Below are positions 15,952-22,638 of a DNA stretch of 33,407 nt, in pieces. The translations under genes and the position numbers were made by a program. How positions within the stretch are numbered: position 1 is the first letter of the stretch; each line of letters begins with the position of its first letter. The stretch covers positions 1-33,407 of the forward strand of contig QZKU01000089.1 of the NCBI GenBank assembly GCA_003598085.1, read 5' to 3'. The notes under the pieces are model-generated. The model saw only the letters and a list, made by a program, of their open reading frames with translations, had not been told where the DNA came from and ran no database searches. Source of the DNA: Candidatus Abyssobacteria bacterium SURF_5 (GTDB taxonomy: Bacteria; Abyssobacteria; SURF-5).

Positions 15952-17685
15952 ATGGATAAGATTCTCCGCGTCAACATGTCCTCGCAGTCAGTCAAACTGG
16001 AATCGATTCCAGCCGAGTATGTTGGCCTGGGTGGACGGGCGCTCACATCCAAGATCGTCGCTCTCGAGGTGCCGCCGCTGTGCCATCCGCTTGGACCGGA
16101 AAACAAGCTCGTCATTGCGCCCGGCCTGCTTTCGGGAACGACTGCGCCGTGTTCGGGCAGGCTGTCGGTCGGAGCGAAGAGCCCGCTCACCGGCGGCATC
16201 AAGGAATCCAACGCCGGCGGAACCGCCGCGCAGAAATTGGCGCGATTGAGTATCGCGGCTATCGTGATCGAGGGGCAGGCGCCCCCTCATGCGCTATGGA
16301 ATCTTCTCATAGCGAAAAATAAAGCCGAACTCCTGCCGGCGAAAAATCTCAGGAAAAAAGGGAACTACAAAACCATAGAAATCCTTTCAAAAGAATACGG
16401 CGAGAAAGTTTCATATATCACGATCGGCCCGGCCGGCGAATGCTTGCTTTCAGCCGCCAGCGTGGCCGTGACCGACCTCGAAAACCGACCCACCCGGCAC
16501 GCAGGAAGGGGCGGCCTCGGCGCCGTTATGGGATCGAAAGGAGTAAAGGCGATTATCGTCGACGACCGCGGCGCGCCGGCTCCGGCCATAAAAAACGTGG
16601 AAGCCTTCAGACAAGCGGCCAAAACATTCGCCGATGCCTTGCGCAGGCACCCTATCACCGGCACAGGCCTGCCTACCTACGGCACGAACATTCTGACCAA
16701 TGTCATCAATGAGTCCGGCGGGCTTCCAACACGTAATTTCAGCGCCGGTCAATTCGAGGACGCATCGAGAGTGAGCGGCGAGTTCCAGCGCGAGATTATC
16801 CTCGCACGCGGAGGCGTGGCCACTCACGCATGCCACCGCGGATGCGTCATCCGATGCTCTCGCATATACATGGACAAGAACAAGAAGTATCTCACCAAAG
16901 GACCGGAATACGAGACCGTGTGGGCGAACGGACCCAATTGCGGAATTAATGATCTCGACGTGATCGCGCGTCTCGACCGGCTCTATGACGATATCGGGCT
17001 CGACTCCATCGAAATGGGAGCCGCGCTCGGCGTGCTCATGCAATCGGGCTTCCTGCGGTTCGGCGACGGCAAAGGCGCAATAAAACTGATGCGCGATGAA
17101 GTTGGAAAGGGAACACCGCTCGGACGCACCTTGGGAAGCGGCGCCGCCGTCACCGGACAGGTTTTCGGCGTCGCGCACGTCCCGGTCGTTAAGCGCCAGG
17201 CCCTGCCCGCATACGATCCGCGCGCCATCAAAGGAATCGGCGTCACCTACGCCACCTCGCCGATGGGCGCCGACCATACTGCCGGCTATTCGATAACCGC
17301 AAACGTTCTGGGCGCAGGCGGCAGAGTGGACCCGTTGCGGGTGGAAGGTCAGGTCGAATTGTCGCGAAACCTCCAAATCGCGACGGCAGCCATCGACAGC
17401 ACCGGGCTTTGCCTCTTCGTCGCTTTTCCGGTACTCGATGATCCAGCCGCTTTCCAGGCGATCTACCAAATGATCAACGCCCAATATGGGTTGAGCCTTG
17501 GACCGGATAATATCACCTCTTTAGGGAAAGCCGTCCTGAATTTGGAACGCGACTTCAACAAGAGGGCCGGCTTTGCGCCCGAAGACGACCGCCTCCCGAT
17601 GTTCTTCGAAACAGAGCCGCTCCCGCCGCATAACCTGGTCTTCAATGTGGCGGCCCGCGATCTGGACTCGGTGTTTAATTTCTAG
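15952..17685 (+). CDS. Aldehyde:ferredoxin oxidoreductase family (tungsten/molybdenum bis-pterin) enzyme
   Basis: A 577-residue AOR-family oxidoreductase, close to the usual 580-620. The N-terminal domain has the GGRAL, APGLLSGT, SGR.SVGAKSPLTGG and TRHAGRGGLGAVMGSKG blocks that bind the pterin cofactor. The [4Fe-4S] ligands are Cys294, Cys298 and Cys302 in CHRGCVIRC, plus Cys487 in GLCLF. The first spacing is CX3C where the Pyrococcus enzyme has CX2C. Family members oxidise aldehydes to acids with ferredoxin, or reduce acids and aromatic acyl compounds; the substrate here is not known. ATG 15952 follows AAGGAGG with nine bases between. A MoaD-like gene begins five bases after the stop, an arrangement expected for cofactor sulfur transfer. 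No [4Fe-4S] electron-transfer subunit is adjacent, so free ferredoxin is the likely partner. Confidence 0.9.
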   Translation: MDKILRVNMSSQSVKLESIPAEYVGLGGRALTSKIVALEVPPLCHPLGPENKLVIAPGLLSGTTAPCSGRLSVGAKSPLTGGIKESNAGGTAAQKLARLSIAAIVIEGQAPPHALWNLLIAKNKAELLPAKNLRKKGNYKTIEILSKEYGEKVSYITIGPAGECLLSAASVAVTDLENRPTRHAGRGGLGAVMGSKGVKAIIVDDRGAPAPAIKNVEAFRQAAKTFADALRRHPITGTGLPTYGTNILTNVINESGGLPTRNFSAGQFEDASRVSGEFQREIILARGGVATHACHRGCVIRCSRIYMDKNKKYLTKGPEYETVWANGPNCGINDLDVIARLDRLYDDIGLDSIEMGAALGVLMQSGFLRFGDGKGAIKLMRDEVGKGTPLGRTLGSGAAVTGQVFGVAHVPVVKRQALPAYDPRAIKGIGVTYATSPMGADHTAGYSITANVLGAGGRVDPLRVEGQVELSRNLQIATAAIDSTGLCLFVAFPVLDDPAAFQAIYQMINAQYGLSLGPDNITSLGKAVLNLERDFNKRAGFAPEDDRLPMFFETEPLPPHNLVFNVAARDLDSVFNF

Positions 17686-17690
17686 AGATT

Positions 17691-17978
17691 ATGCAGGAAG
17701 AGCAAAATATCACCGTTTTCGTCAAGCTATACGCTATTCTCGCAAAATATGCCGGCGTCCCCATCATGCATCAACCGCTCCGGCTCGAAATCCCGGCAGG
17801 AACCCGCTTGCTCCAACTTTTTGAGCGGCTCGGTATTCCCGACGACGAGGTCAAAACAGCCTTCGTCAATTCTACTATGCAGCCGCCCGAGTACGTCCTG
17901 CGGGAAGGAGACCACGTGGGAATCTTTCCGCCCGTAGGCGGGGGAGCGACCGAACACTCTGTCTGTGGTATAATATGA
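17691..17978 (+). CDS. MoaD/ThiS-like ubiquitin-fold sulfur carrier with C-terminal extension
   Basis: A 95-residue beta-grasp protein. Features are the TVFVKLYAILAKYAG start, a Leu-rich helix, and the typical HVGIFPPVGGG end of MoaD-like carriers, where the last Gly-Gly is adenylated and thiocarboxylated to give sulfur to molybdopterin. Here the Gly run is not terminal: 11 more residues (ATEHSVCGIIN-like without the N, ending in Ile-Ile) follow before TGA. Such a tail would block activation unless it is cut off; QbsE of Pseudomonas, matured by a JAMM protease, is a known precedent. The gene is five bases after the AOR gene, so translation is probably coupled and the protein most likely serves tungsto- or molybdopterin assembly for that enzyme. 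Confidence 0.85.
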   Translation: MQEEQNITVFVKLYAILAKYAGVPIMHQPLRLEIPAGTRLLQLFERLGIPDDEVKTAFVNSTMQPPEYVLREGDHVGIFPPVGGGATEHSVCGII

Positions 17979-18023
17979 TCAACCCCGCATCCGAAATGAG
18001 GAGAAATTTCTTTAAAGAACTTC

Positions 18024-18052
18024 TTGACAGCATCGGATCATTGTGCTATAAT
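18024..18052 (+). promoter_or_regulatory. Consensus sigma70 promoter for the Rrf2 gene
   Basis: TTGACA (18024-18029), an exact 17-base spacer and TATAAT (18047-18052): a perfect match at both hexamers. Transcription should start near 18059, inside the inverted repeat listed next. Such a strong promoter for a regulator suggests it is held in check by repression. Confidence 0.85.
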
Positions 18053-18057
18053 TCCGA

Positions 18058-18070
18058 TTGACTTAGTCGA
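18058..18070. promoter_or_regulatory. Candidate Rrf2 operator 1 (TTGAC-N3-GTCGA)
   Basis: TTGAC (18058-18062), three bases and GTCGA (18066-18070) form an inverted repeat with one mismatch, directly over the predicted transcription start. Near-identical sequence occurs at 18599-18611 ahead of the APS-reductase gene, and GAGAT follows both sites. Confidence 0.6.
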
Positions 18071-18088
18071 GATGGCTCAGGAGAGACG

Positions 18089-18538
18089 ATGTCCATATCC
18101 CAAAAATGTCAGTATGCATTACGTGCAGTTTTCGAACTGGCCAAGCAACAGGGCGAAGGACCAGTAAAAATATCCGATATCGCCCGGACGCAGGCCATAC
18201 CGACCCGGTTCCTCGAAGTGATTCTCAACCAGCTCAAACAAGGCGGGTTCGTCGATTCCAGGCGCGGCAGCGCGGGCGGCTACATACTCACCCGGAGTGC
18301 ATCGGCCCTCACCGTGGGCGAGATCATCCGGTTCATCGAAGGGCCGCTCTCGCCTGTGCAATGCATCACAGGCAGCTCATCCGATCAATGTCCCTTACAC
18401 GGGGAGTGCGCTTTTCTGCCAATGTGGGAAAAGGCCAAGGAGGCCTTGGCGGAGGTGTATGATACGACCTCATTCCAGGATTTGGTGGAACAGGAGGAAC
18501 TGCGGCAGAAGAAACGGGTGCTGGATTATAGCATCTGA
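18089..18538 (+). CDS. Rrf2-family transcriptional regulator with three Fe-S-type cysteines
   Basis: A 149-residue Rrf2 regulator. The N-terminal winged helix (MSISQKCQYALRAVFELA..., then SRRGSAGGYIL in the wing) is typical of IscR, NsrR, CymR and RsrR relatives. The C-terminal half has Cys at C-x8-C-x5-C (QC.......QCPLHGEC), the ligand set used to bind an Fe-S cluster in IscR/NsrR types; CymR-type proteins lack it. It probably senses cluster status or a sulfur or nitrogen-oxide signal. The ATG has AGGAG five bases upstream. A consensus promoter with an overlapping inverted repeat suggests autoregulation. The next genes are APS reductase and sulfite reductase, so control of sulfur assimilation is the simplest reading; this is inference from position and the shared inverted repeat. 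Confidence 0.88.
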   Translation: MSISQKCQYALRAVFELAKQQGEGPVKISDIARTQAIPTRFLEVILNQLKQGGFVDSRRGSAGGYILTRSASALTVGEIIRFIEGPLSPVQCITGSSSDQCPLHGECAFLPMWEKAKEALAEVYDTTSFQDLVEQEELRQKKRVLDYSI

Positions 18539-18543
18539 GGCCG

Positions 18544-18569
18544 GAAGTAGCGGAGTCGGTACTTTTTTT
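18544..18569 (+). terminator. Weak candidate terminator after the Rrf2 gene
   Basis: A short AAGTA/TACTT stem (18545-18549 with 18560-18564) runs into a seven-T tract. The stem is AT-rich and only 5-6 bp, so termination may be partial. Confidence 0.3.
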
Positions 18570-18598
18570 GGAGGTGAAGTGTTTTTTTGCCCCATATC

Positions 18599-18611
18599 TT
18601 GACTACGTCAA
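18599..18611. promoter_or_regulatory. Candidate Rrf2 operator 2 (TTGAC-N3-GTCAA)
   Basis: TTGAC (18599-18603), three bases and GTCAA (18607-18611) form a perfect inverted repeat 46 bases before the APS-reductase ATG. It matches operator 1 apart from one arm base and the central bases, and is likewise followed by GAGAT. A weak -10-like TATCTT (18595-18600) overlaps it. Confidence 0.6.
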
Positions 18612-18656
18612 TCGAGATAGTGAGGAGACCGGAAGGGGTGGCAGGAGGAGGAATCT

Positions 18657-19391
18657 ATGAACAGTCCCAGTAATGGAAACGACGTCCGTTGCCTTGTGGA
18701 AGAACTGAATTTCGCGCAGAAAGTCGACCGGTCGCTCGGACTCCTCCGCGAGGCGTACGAGCAATTCGGCGACCGAATGGTTGTTGCCAACAGTCTGGGG
18801 AAGGATTCGGTGGTTGTCTGGCACCTCGTAAAGAAGGTTTCACCAGACATTCGCGGTTTTATTGTGACCACACGTTTCAAGCCGGCCGAAACCAAACAGT
18901 TCATGCGCGAGGAGGTTGCCCGGCATCCGGAACTTCGCGTCTACAAAAATGACGAGCCTATCGCCGACGAACTTTATAGAACCAATCCCGATCAATGCTG
19001 CGACATCCTGAAGGTTGCGCCGACGCGCCAGGCTATCGAGGAGATGAAAGTAGAGTGTTGGGTCACCGGCCTGCGATGCACGGAAGGGCGCACTCGTACC
19101 GATTTTCGTGAAATCGAGCGGCGTGATGAGGACCTGATCAAGCTGAACCCGATCCTGGTCTGGAAAGAACTCGAAGTTTGGCAGTACATCGCACTGTTCA
19201 ACGTGCGCGTAAACCCACTTTACAAGCAAGGCTACCGCTCTCTCGGCTGCGCTCCCTGCACGAGGATTGCAACGGGAGAAAATGAGCGAGCCGGCCGCTG
19301 GGTCGGCACCAGCAAGTGCGGCGGCGAGTGCGGTATCCATACCAGGCCGCTGAAGGAAAACATCGACGCATTGTACAGGGGCGGCCACTGA
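18657..19391 (+). CDS. cysH: Assimilatory adenylyl-sulfate (APS) reductase, [4Fe-4S] type
   Basis: A 244-residue PAPS/APS reductase. It has a modified PP-loop (SLGKDSVVV), Cys114-Cys115 and Cys198/Cys201 (CAPC), which together bind the [4Fe-4S] cluster that marks APS-type enzymes, and the catalytic ECGIH with Cys225. An additional Cys221 precedes it in SKCGGECG, unlike most CysH proteins. The enzyme reduces adenylyl sulfate to sulfite and AMP using thioredoxin or a similar donor, in the cytoplasm. ATG 18657 follows a strong AGGAGGAGG. The sulfite reductase gene begins two bases after the stop, so the two steps from APS to sulfide are coupled. No ATP sulfurylase (cysD/N or sat) is in the window. 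The likely Rrf2 site upstream would regulate both genes. Confidence 0.9.
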   Translation: MNSPSNGNDVRCLVEELNFAQKVDRSLGLLREAYEQFGDRMVVANSLGKDSVVVWHLVKKVSPDIRGFIVTTRFKPAETKQFMREEVARHPELRVYKNDEPIADELYRTNPDQCCDILKVAPTRQAIEEMKVECWVTGLRCTEGRTRTDFREIERRDEDLIKLNPILVWKELEVWQYIALFNVRVNPLYKQGYRSLGCAPCTRIATGENERAGRWVGTSKCGGECGIHTRPLKENIDALYRGGH

Positions 19392-19393
19392 AA

Positions 19394-20842
19394 ATGAATC
19401 GAGAAGAGCGCCTTTCTTTTTTCGCTGACGCATCCCATGACGGCCAATCTCCCCGCCTGTGGGGAATCTATCCCCAGCGGCAGGAGGGGCTGTACATGCA
19501 GCGGGCAAAAACGCGATCAGGCCGCCTTTCGCCCGCGCAGCTGCGAGCGCTGGCGGAGATTTCCCGCCGCTTCACGCCCGAATATCCTCTCCACCTGACT
19601 ACCCGACAGGACATCGAGTTTCATGGTGTCAGGATCGAAGACATCCGAGCCGTACAGAAGAAAATCAAAACCGCGGGCCTGAGCTGCATCGGCGCGTGCG
19701 GCGACAGCGTGCGCAACATCACCCTCTGTCCCGGCGCCGGTATCTGCCCCGAAAGCGGAGATATCGCGCCTGTTGCCGACGCCGTAAGAGAGGCTCTGGA
19801 GGCGCTTCCTTTCATTCAAAACCTTCCCCGCAAGTTCAAGATCAGTTTTTCCGCCTGCGAAAAAGCCTGCGCAGCGCCTTTTGTAAATGACCTTGCTTTT
19901 GTGCTGCATTCTGATGGGACTTATTCTTTATTGGGGGCAGGGTCAATAGGGTCGCCGCCGCGCACAGGGATGGTGCTGTCATCACGCCTCCTCGGCATAG
20001 AAGTTGTGGCGGCAGCGACGGCGGCGGCCCGACTCTTTTACCGGTTGGGAGATCGGAAGAAACGGCATGCGGCACGCCTGCGCCATGCGCGCGAGCGACT
20101 CGGTGACGAGGCTTTCCTCGAACAGTTTCATGACGAATTTCGACACGCGCTGAAAGTTTCGGCAATCGCCAGGCCGATTGTTTTGCCCGATCGGAATGGC
20201 TTTTCACAGGTCACCCGACTCCGCATCCCGCACGGCGATCTCTTGCCGGATCACGCGGCAAAATTGGCCGACGCCGTCGAGCAGGCGCAGGGTGAATTTC
20301 GGATCGATCTTGAGCACGGAGTGTGGCTCGTGACGAAGAGAGCGGTTCAACTGCCGGTCGAGTTGCAGCGGATGGAAAACCTGCCCAGCGTCATCAGTTG
20401 CCCCGGCAGCTCTCTGTGCAGTCGCGGGATGACCGGTTGCCGCAATATAGCTCAGGCGGTTTCCGAAAAAGTAAAGGTTCCTGAAGGAATTTGTGTGAAG
20501 ATTTCCGGCTGCCCGAACAACTGCAGCCATGCCGCTGTCGCCGATATCGGCCTGATCGGCCGCGTGAAAAGTCTCAATGGCGCACGCACTGAATGCTACA
20601 GGTTGGTTGCCGGCGGCGGCAGCGGGCGCACGGCCGACCTTGCCGTTCCCCTGGCCCCGGCCGTTCCAAATGATCGCGCCGCCGACGCAATTGCGTGGCT
20701 GCTCGGAGAATATCAGGCGGCAGGAACAGGCATCAGCTTCGGGCGCTATATCAGGCAAGAGTCGGATCGGCTGACGGAGGCTTTGGCGAATCTTCTTCAT
20801 TCGAATAATCTCCCCCTGCGGTCTCCTTCCGTTCGTCGCTGA
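19394..20842 (+). CDS. Ferredoxin-type siroheme sulfite/nitrite reductase
   Basis: A 482-residue siroheme [4Fe-4S] reductase. It contains the two tandem half-domains of the family, with TTRQDIEFHGV in the first half and the cluster/siroheme ligands CPGSSLC (Cys336, Cys342) and CPNNC (Cys373, Cys377) in the second. A partial early echo of the motif (LCPGAGICP) reflects the internal duplication. It carries out the six-electron reduction of sulfite to sulfide, or nitrite to ammonia. Position two bases after the APS reductase gene favours sulfite. ATG 19394 is chosen for its position after the upstream stop; the frame could extend to a GTG at 19316 inside the previous gene, but family similarity begins at MNREERL. 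The ribosome site is weak, consistent with translational coupling. Confidence 0.88.
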   Translation: MNREERLSFFADASHDGQSPRLWGIYPQRQEGLYMQRAKTRSGRLSPAQLRALAEISRRFTPEYPLHLTTRQDIEFHGVRIEDIRAVQKKIKTAGLSCIGACGDSVRNITLCPGAGICPESGDIAPVADAVREALEALPFIQNLPRKFKISFSACEKACAAPFVNDLAFVLHSDGTYSLLGAGSIGSPPRTGMVLSSRLLGIEVVAAATAAARLFYRLGDRKKRHAARLRHARERLGDEAFLEQFHDEFRHALKVSAIARPIVLPDRNGFSQVTRLRIPHGDLLPDHAAKLADAVEQAQGEFRIDLEHGVWLVTKRAVQLPVELQRMENLPSVISCPGSSLCSRGMTGCRNIAQAVSEKVKVPEGICVKISGCPNNCSHAAVADIGLIGRVKSLNGARTECYRLVAGGGSGRTADLAVPLAPAVPNDRAADAIAWLLGEYQAAGTGISFGRYIRQESDRLTEALANLLHSNNLPLRSPSVRR

Positions 20843-20887
20843 ATGATTATCGGGGAGGATGAATCTGACCGGCGGCCTCAATCTTTG

Positions 20888-21120
20888 TAAAGACGCGCTT
20901 CATCGCGCCCGCAGACGCAACAAATTGCGCGCCTGCAACAGTTCTCATCGAGGACAGGTTCTCTGTTCGATGGACAGATCCAGTGGTATTCTTCGCTCCG
21001 TAAAGGCGCGCTTCATCGCGCCCCACTACCCGCCTGCGACAGTTCTGATCGAGCACTGGTTCTCCTAACAGATCCAGTCGTGTTTTTCGCTCCGTAGGGG
21101 CGGGTTTTAAACCCGCCCGT
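20888..21120. repeat. Tandem palindromic repeat cluster (two near-complete units and one partial)
   Basis: Unit A (20888-21000) and unit B (21001-21095) each begin TAAAGRCGCGCTTCATCGCG and share CAACAGTTCT/GACAGTTCT, CAGATCCAGT and the closing TTCGCTCCG. Unit C (21096-21120) keeps only the start. Each start is a palindrome: CGCG-CTTCAT-CGCG in A and B, and in C a 10-base arm pair, GGGCGGGTTT (21099-21108) with AAACCCGCCC (21110-21119). This resembles REP-type extragenic elements; no transposase is nearby. Confidence 0.75.
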
Positions 21121-21134
21121 TCCTGGAAAGCAAC

Positions 21135-21164
21135 AAGGCCGCCCGAACCAGTTCGAACGGCCTT
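21135..21164 (-). terminator. Hairpin terminator downstream of tRNA-Leu (possibly bidirectional)
   Basis: AAGGCCG (21135-21141) pairs with CGGCCTT (21158-21164), with a second inner stem, CGAAC (21144-21148) with GTTCG (21151-21155). On the minus strand TTGTTGCTTT follows, 28 bases past the tRNA 3' end; on the plus strand TTTATT follows. Confidence 0.65.
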
Positions 21165-21191
21165 TATTACATCCAAAAATCTATTATTCGG

Positions 21192-21276
21192 TGCGGGGAG
21201 GGGGACTTGAACCCCCACGGGATCATATCCCGTCAGCCCCTCAAGCTGGTGTGTCTGCCTATTCCACCACCCCCGC
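21192..21276 (-). tRNA. tRNA-Leu (anticodon GAG)
   Basis: An 85-base cloverleaf on the minus strand. The acceptor arms GCGGGGG and TCCCCGC, the D arm with GGUGGAAU..GGUAGAC-like sequence, anticodon loop TTGAGGG (anticodon at plus 21240-21242), a long class II variable arm (ACGGGAT/ATCCCGT) and a T arm of five G:C pairs around TTCAAGT are all clear. The long variable arm and GAG anticodon identify leucine (codons CUC/CUU). One C-A mismatch closes the anticodon stem. CCA is not fully encoded: A is followed by CCG. Confidence 0.93.
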
Positions 21277-21289
21277 TTAGTGCATTATT

Positions 21290-21317
21290 ATTATACCATC
21301 CCGTGGAAAAATGTCAA
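21290..21317 (-). promoter_or_regulatory. Consensus promoter for tRNA-Leu
   Basis: On the minus strand TTGACA (21317-21312), a 16-base spacer and TATAAT (21295-21290), with the tRNA 5' end 14 bases past the -10. Both hexamers are perfect. Confidence 0.8.
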
Positions 21318-21339
21318 TCAATGCGCCTTCTGATATAAT
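21311..21339 (+). promoter_or_regulatory. Candidate promoter for the MacAB-like operon
   Basis: ATGTCA (21311-21316), a 17-base spacer and a consensus TATAAT (21334-21339), about 80 bases before the adaptor gene ATG. Its -35 overlaps the tRNA promoter -35 on the other strand. Confidence 0.55.
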
Positions 21340-21421
21340 CGTAGGAGACTTCGTCAGGTGTGAGATCTGAATATGGCGTCGCCTGAACGAACGAGGCCGT
21401 GGAGCCCAAGGAGGGGAAGGG

Positions 21422-22621
21422 ATGGCTTTAAGAATAGCATCTCCTCAGAATGTCACTGGCACGGGCCGCCGCTTTCTCCACACGCCTCTCTCCTTCCTTC
21501 GTCGGGTCGTTCTCCTGGTTGCTCTCCTGATGTTCTCCATCACCAATGCCGGTTGCGGGCGGGCGCGCGCCGGTGAAGTCGAATTCGAAACCGCACGCAT
21601 CGAGCGGGGCGACATCGAGCATCGGGTAATTGCGACAGGTCGGATCGAGCCTCTTTCCAAAGTCGAAATACGGTCGAAAGTGAACGGGATTATCAGGACG
21701 CTTTCCGTGGATGACGGCGACCGGGTATCCAAAGGCCAAGTGATCATCGAACTGGACCGCGACATTCTGGCATCGCAGGTTAATGGGGCGCGGGCGGCTC
21801 TCGAGAAGGCGCGCGCCCGATACGAGCAGGCGCAGATCGAGGCTTCCACCGTCGATCTCGATTCAGCCCAACGAAAATATGATCGAACGAAGAAGCTTTT
21901 CGCCCAGGGATTGACCTCCGAAGAACAGATTGAGGACGCGCAAACCGCATTGGATATGGCAAAGCAGGCATATGCCGCAAGAAAAGCTGCGGTCATTATG
22001 GCGAACGCGGAATTGTCCGCGGCAACAGCGGCGTTGGAACTCGCCGAAAATGAATTGCAGTACGCCACGATAGTCTCGCCGGTGGACGGAATCGTTCTCC
22101 ACCGCGATGTCGACGTCGGTTCAGCCGTCGCATCGGTAACATCCACCATGGGCACGCTCCTCATGACGCTCGGCGACATGCGCGAGCTGCATATGGTGGG
22201 CGACGTCGATGAAAGTGATATCGGATTGGTTCGCGAAGGAATGCCTGTTCGAATCTCGGTCGAATCGTATCCCGATCGGAAATTCAATGGCCGCGTCAAA
22301 AGAATCTCGCCGCTGGGTGTCGCAAAGGACAGGATCATGAATTTCGAAGTTGAAGTCAGCATTGAGGACGCCGATGTGCCGCTCAGGACAAATATGACCG
22401 CCGATGCGGAAATCATCGTAAATAAACATCAGTACGTGATCCTCGTCCCGCAGAACGCTCTTCGCTTCGAGCGCAGCCAGAGTTTCGTCGAGACGCCCGA
22501 TTCCTCGCAGCCATCCGGCAAGAGACGGATCGATGTCACGCTTGGAATCGGCGGAACGGACTTCAGCGAGGTCTTGACGGGACTGGACGAAGGAACCGAA
22601 GTCGTCATCACGCAGAGATAA
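21422..22621 (+). CDS. MacA/HlyD-like periplasmic adaptor (RND-type membrane fusion protein)
   Basis: A 399-residue adaptor. An N-terminal hydrophobic segment (about residues 24-42) ends near NAGC; if this is a lipobox it is atypical at -3, so membrane anchoring may be by lipid or by an uncleaved helix. Then follow the biotinyl-lipoyl half (ATGRIEPLSKVEIRSKVNGII...GDRVSKGQVI), an alpha-hairpin rich in Ala/Glu/Gln (about 110-215), the second lipoyl half (IVSPVDGIVLHRDVDVG), a beta-barrel and a C-terminal membrane-proximal domain. It would bridge the inner-membrane ABC permease to an outer-membrane channel; no TolC gene is in the window. ATG 21422 follows AGGAGG with a seven-base gap. The ATPase gene begins 18 bases later, so the four genes to 25827 are one operon. 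Confidence 0.9.
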   Translation: MALRIASPQNVTGTGRRFLHTPLSFLRRVVLLVALLMFSITNAGCGRARAGEVEFETARIERGDIEHRVIATGRIEPLSKVEIRSKVNGIIRTLSVDDGDRVSKGQVIIELDRDILASQVNGARAALEKARARYEQAQIEASTVDLDSAQRKYDRTKKLFAQGLTSEEQIEDAQTALDMAKQAYAARKAAVIMANAELSAATAALELAENELQYATIVSPVDGIVLHRDVDVGSAVASVTSTMGTLLMTLGDMRELHMVGDVDESDIGLVREGMPVRISVESYPDRKFNGRVKRISPLGVAKDRIMNFEVEVSIEDADVPLRTNMTADAEIIVNKHQYVILVPQNALRFERSQSFVETPDSSQPSGKRRIDVTLGIGGTDFSEVLTGLDEGTEVVITQR

Positions 22622-22638
22622 CCTCGAATGGAAACGTC

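Larger units (their letters stand above)
20843..21421. other. Gene-poor intergenic region with repeats and tRNA (about 580 bases)
   Basis: It holds, left to right, a tandem palindromic repeat cluster, a bidirectional terminator, tRNA-Leu on the minus strand, and back-to-back promoters for the tRNA and the MacAB-like operon. Open frames across it translate repeat DNA and have no coding features. Confidence 0.7.

Noticed and set aside
20859-21218. Small open frames in the 20.9-21.2 kb region
   Set aside because: They translate palindromic repeats and tRNA flanks, and none has coding character.
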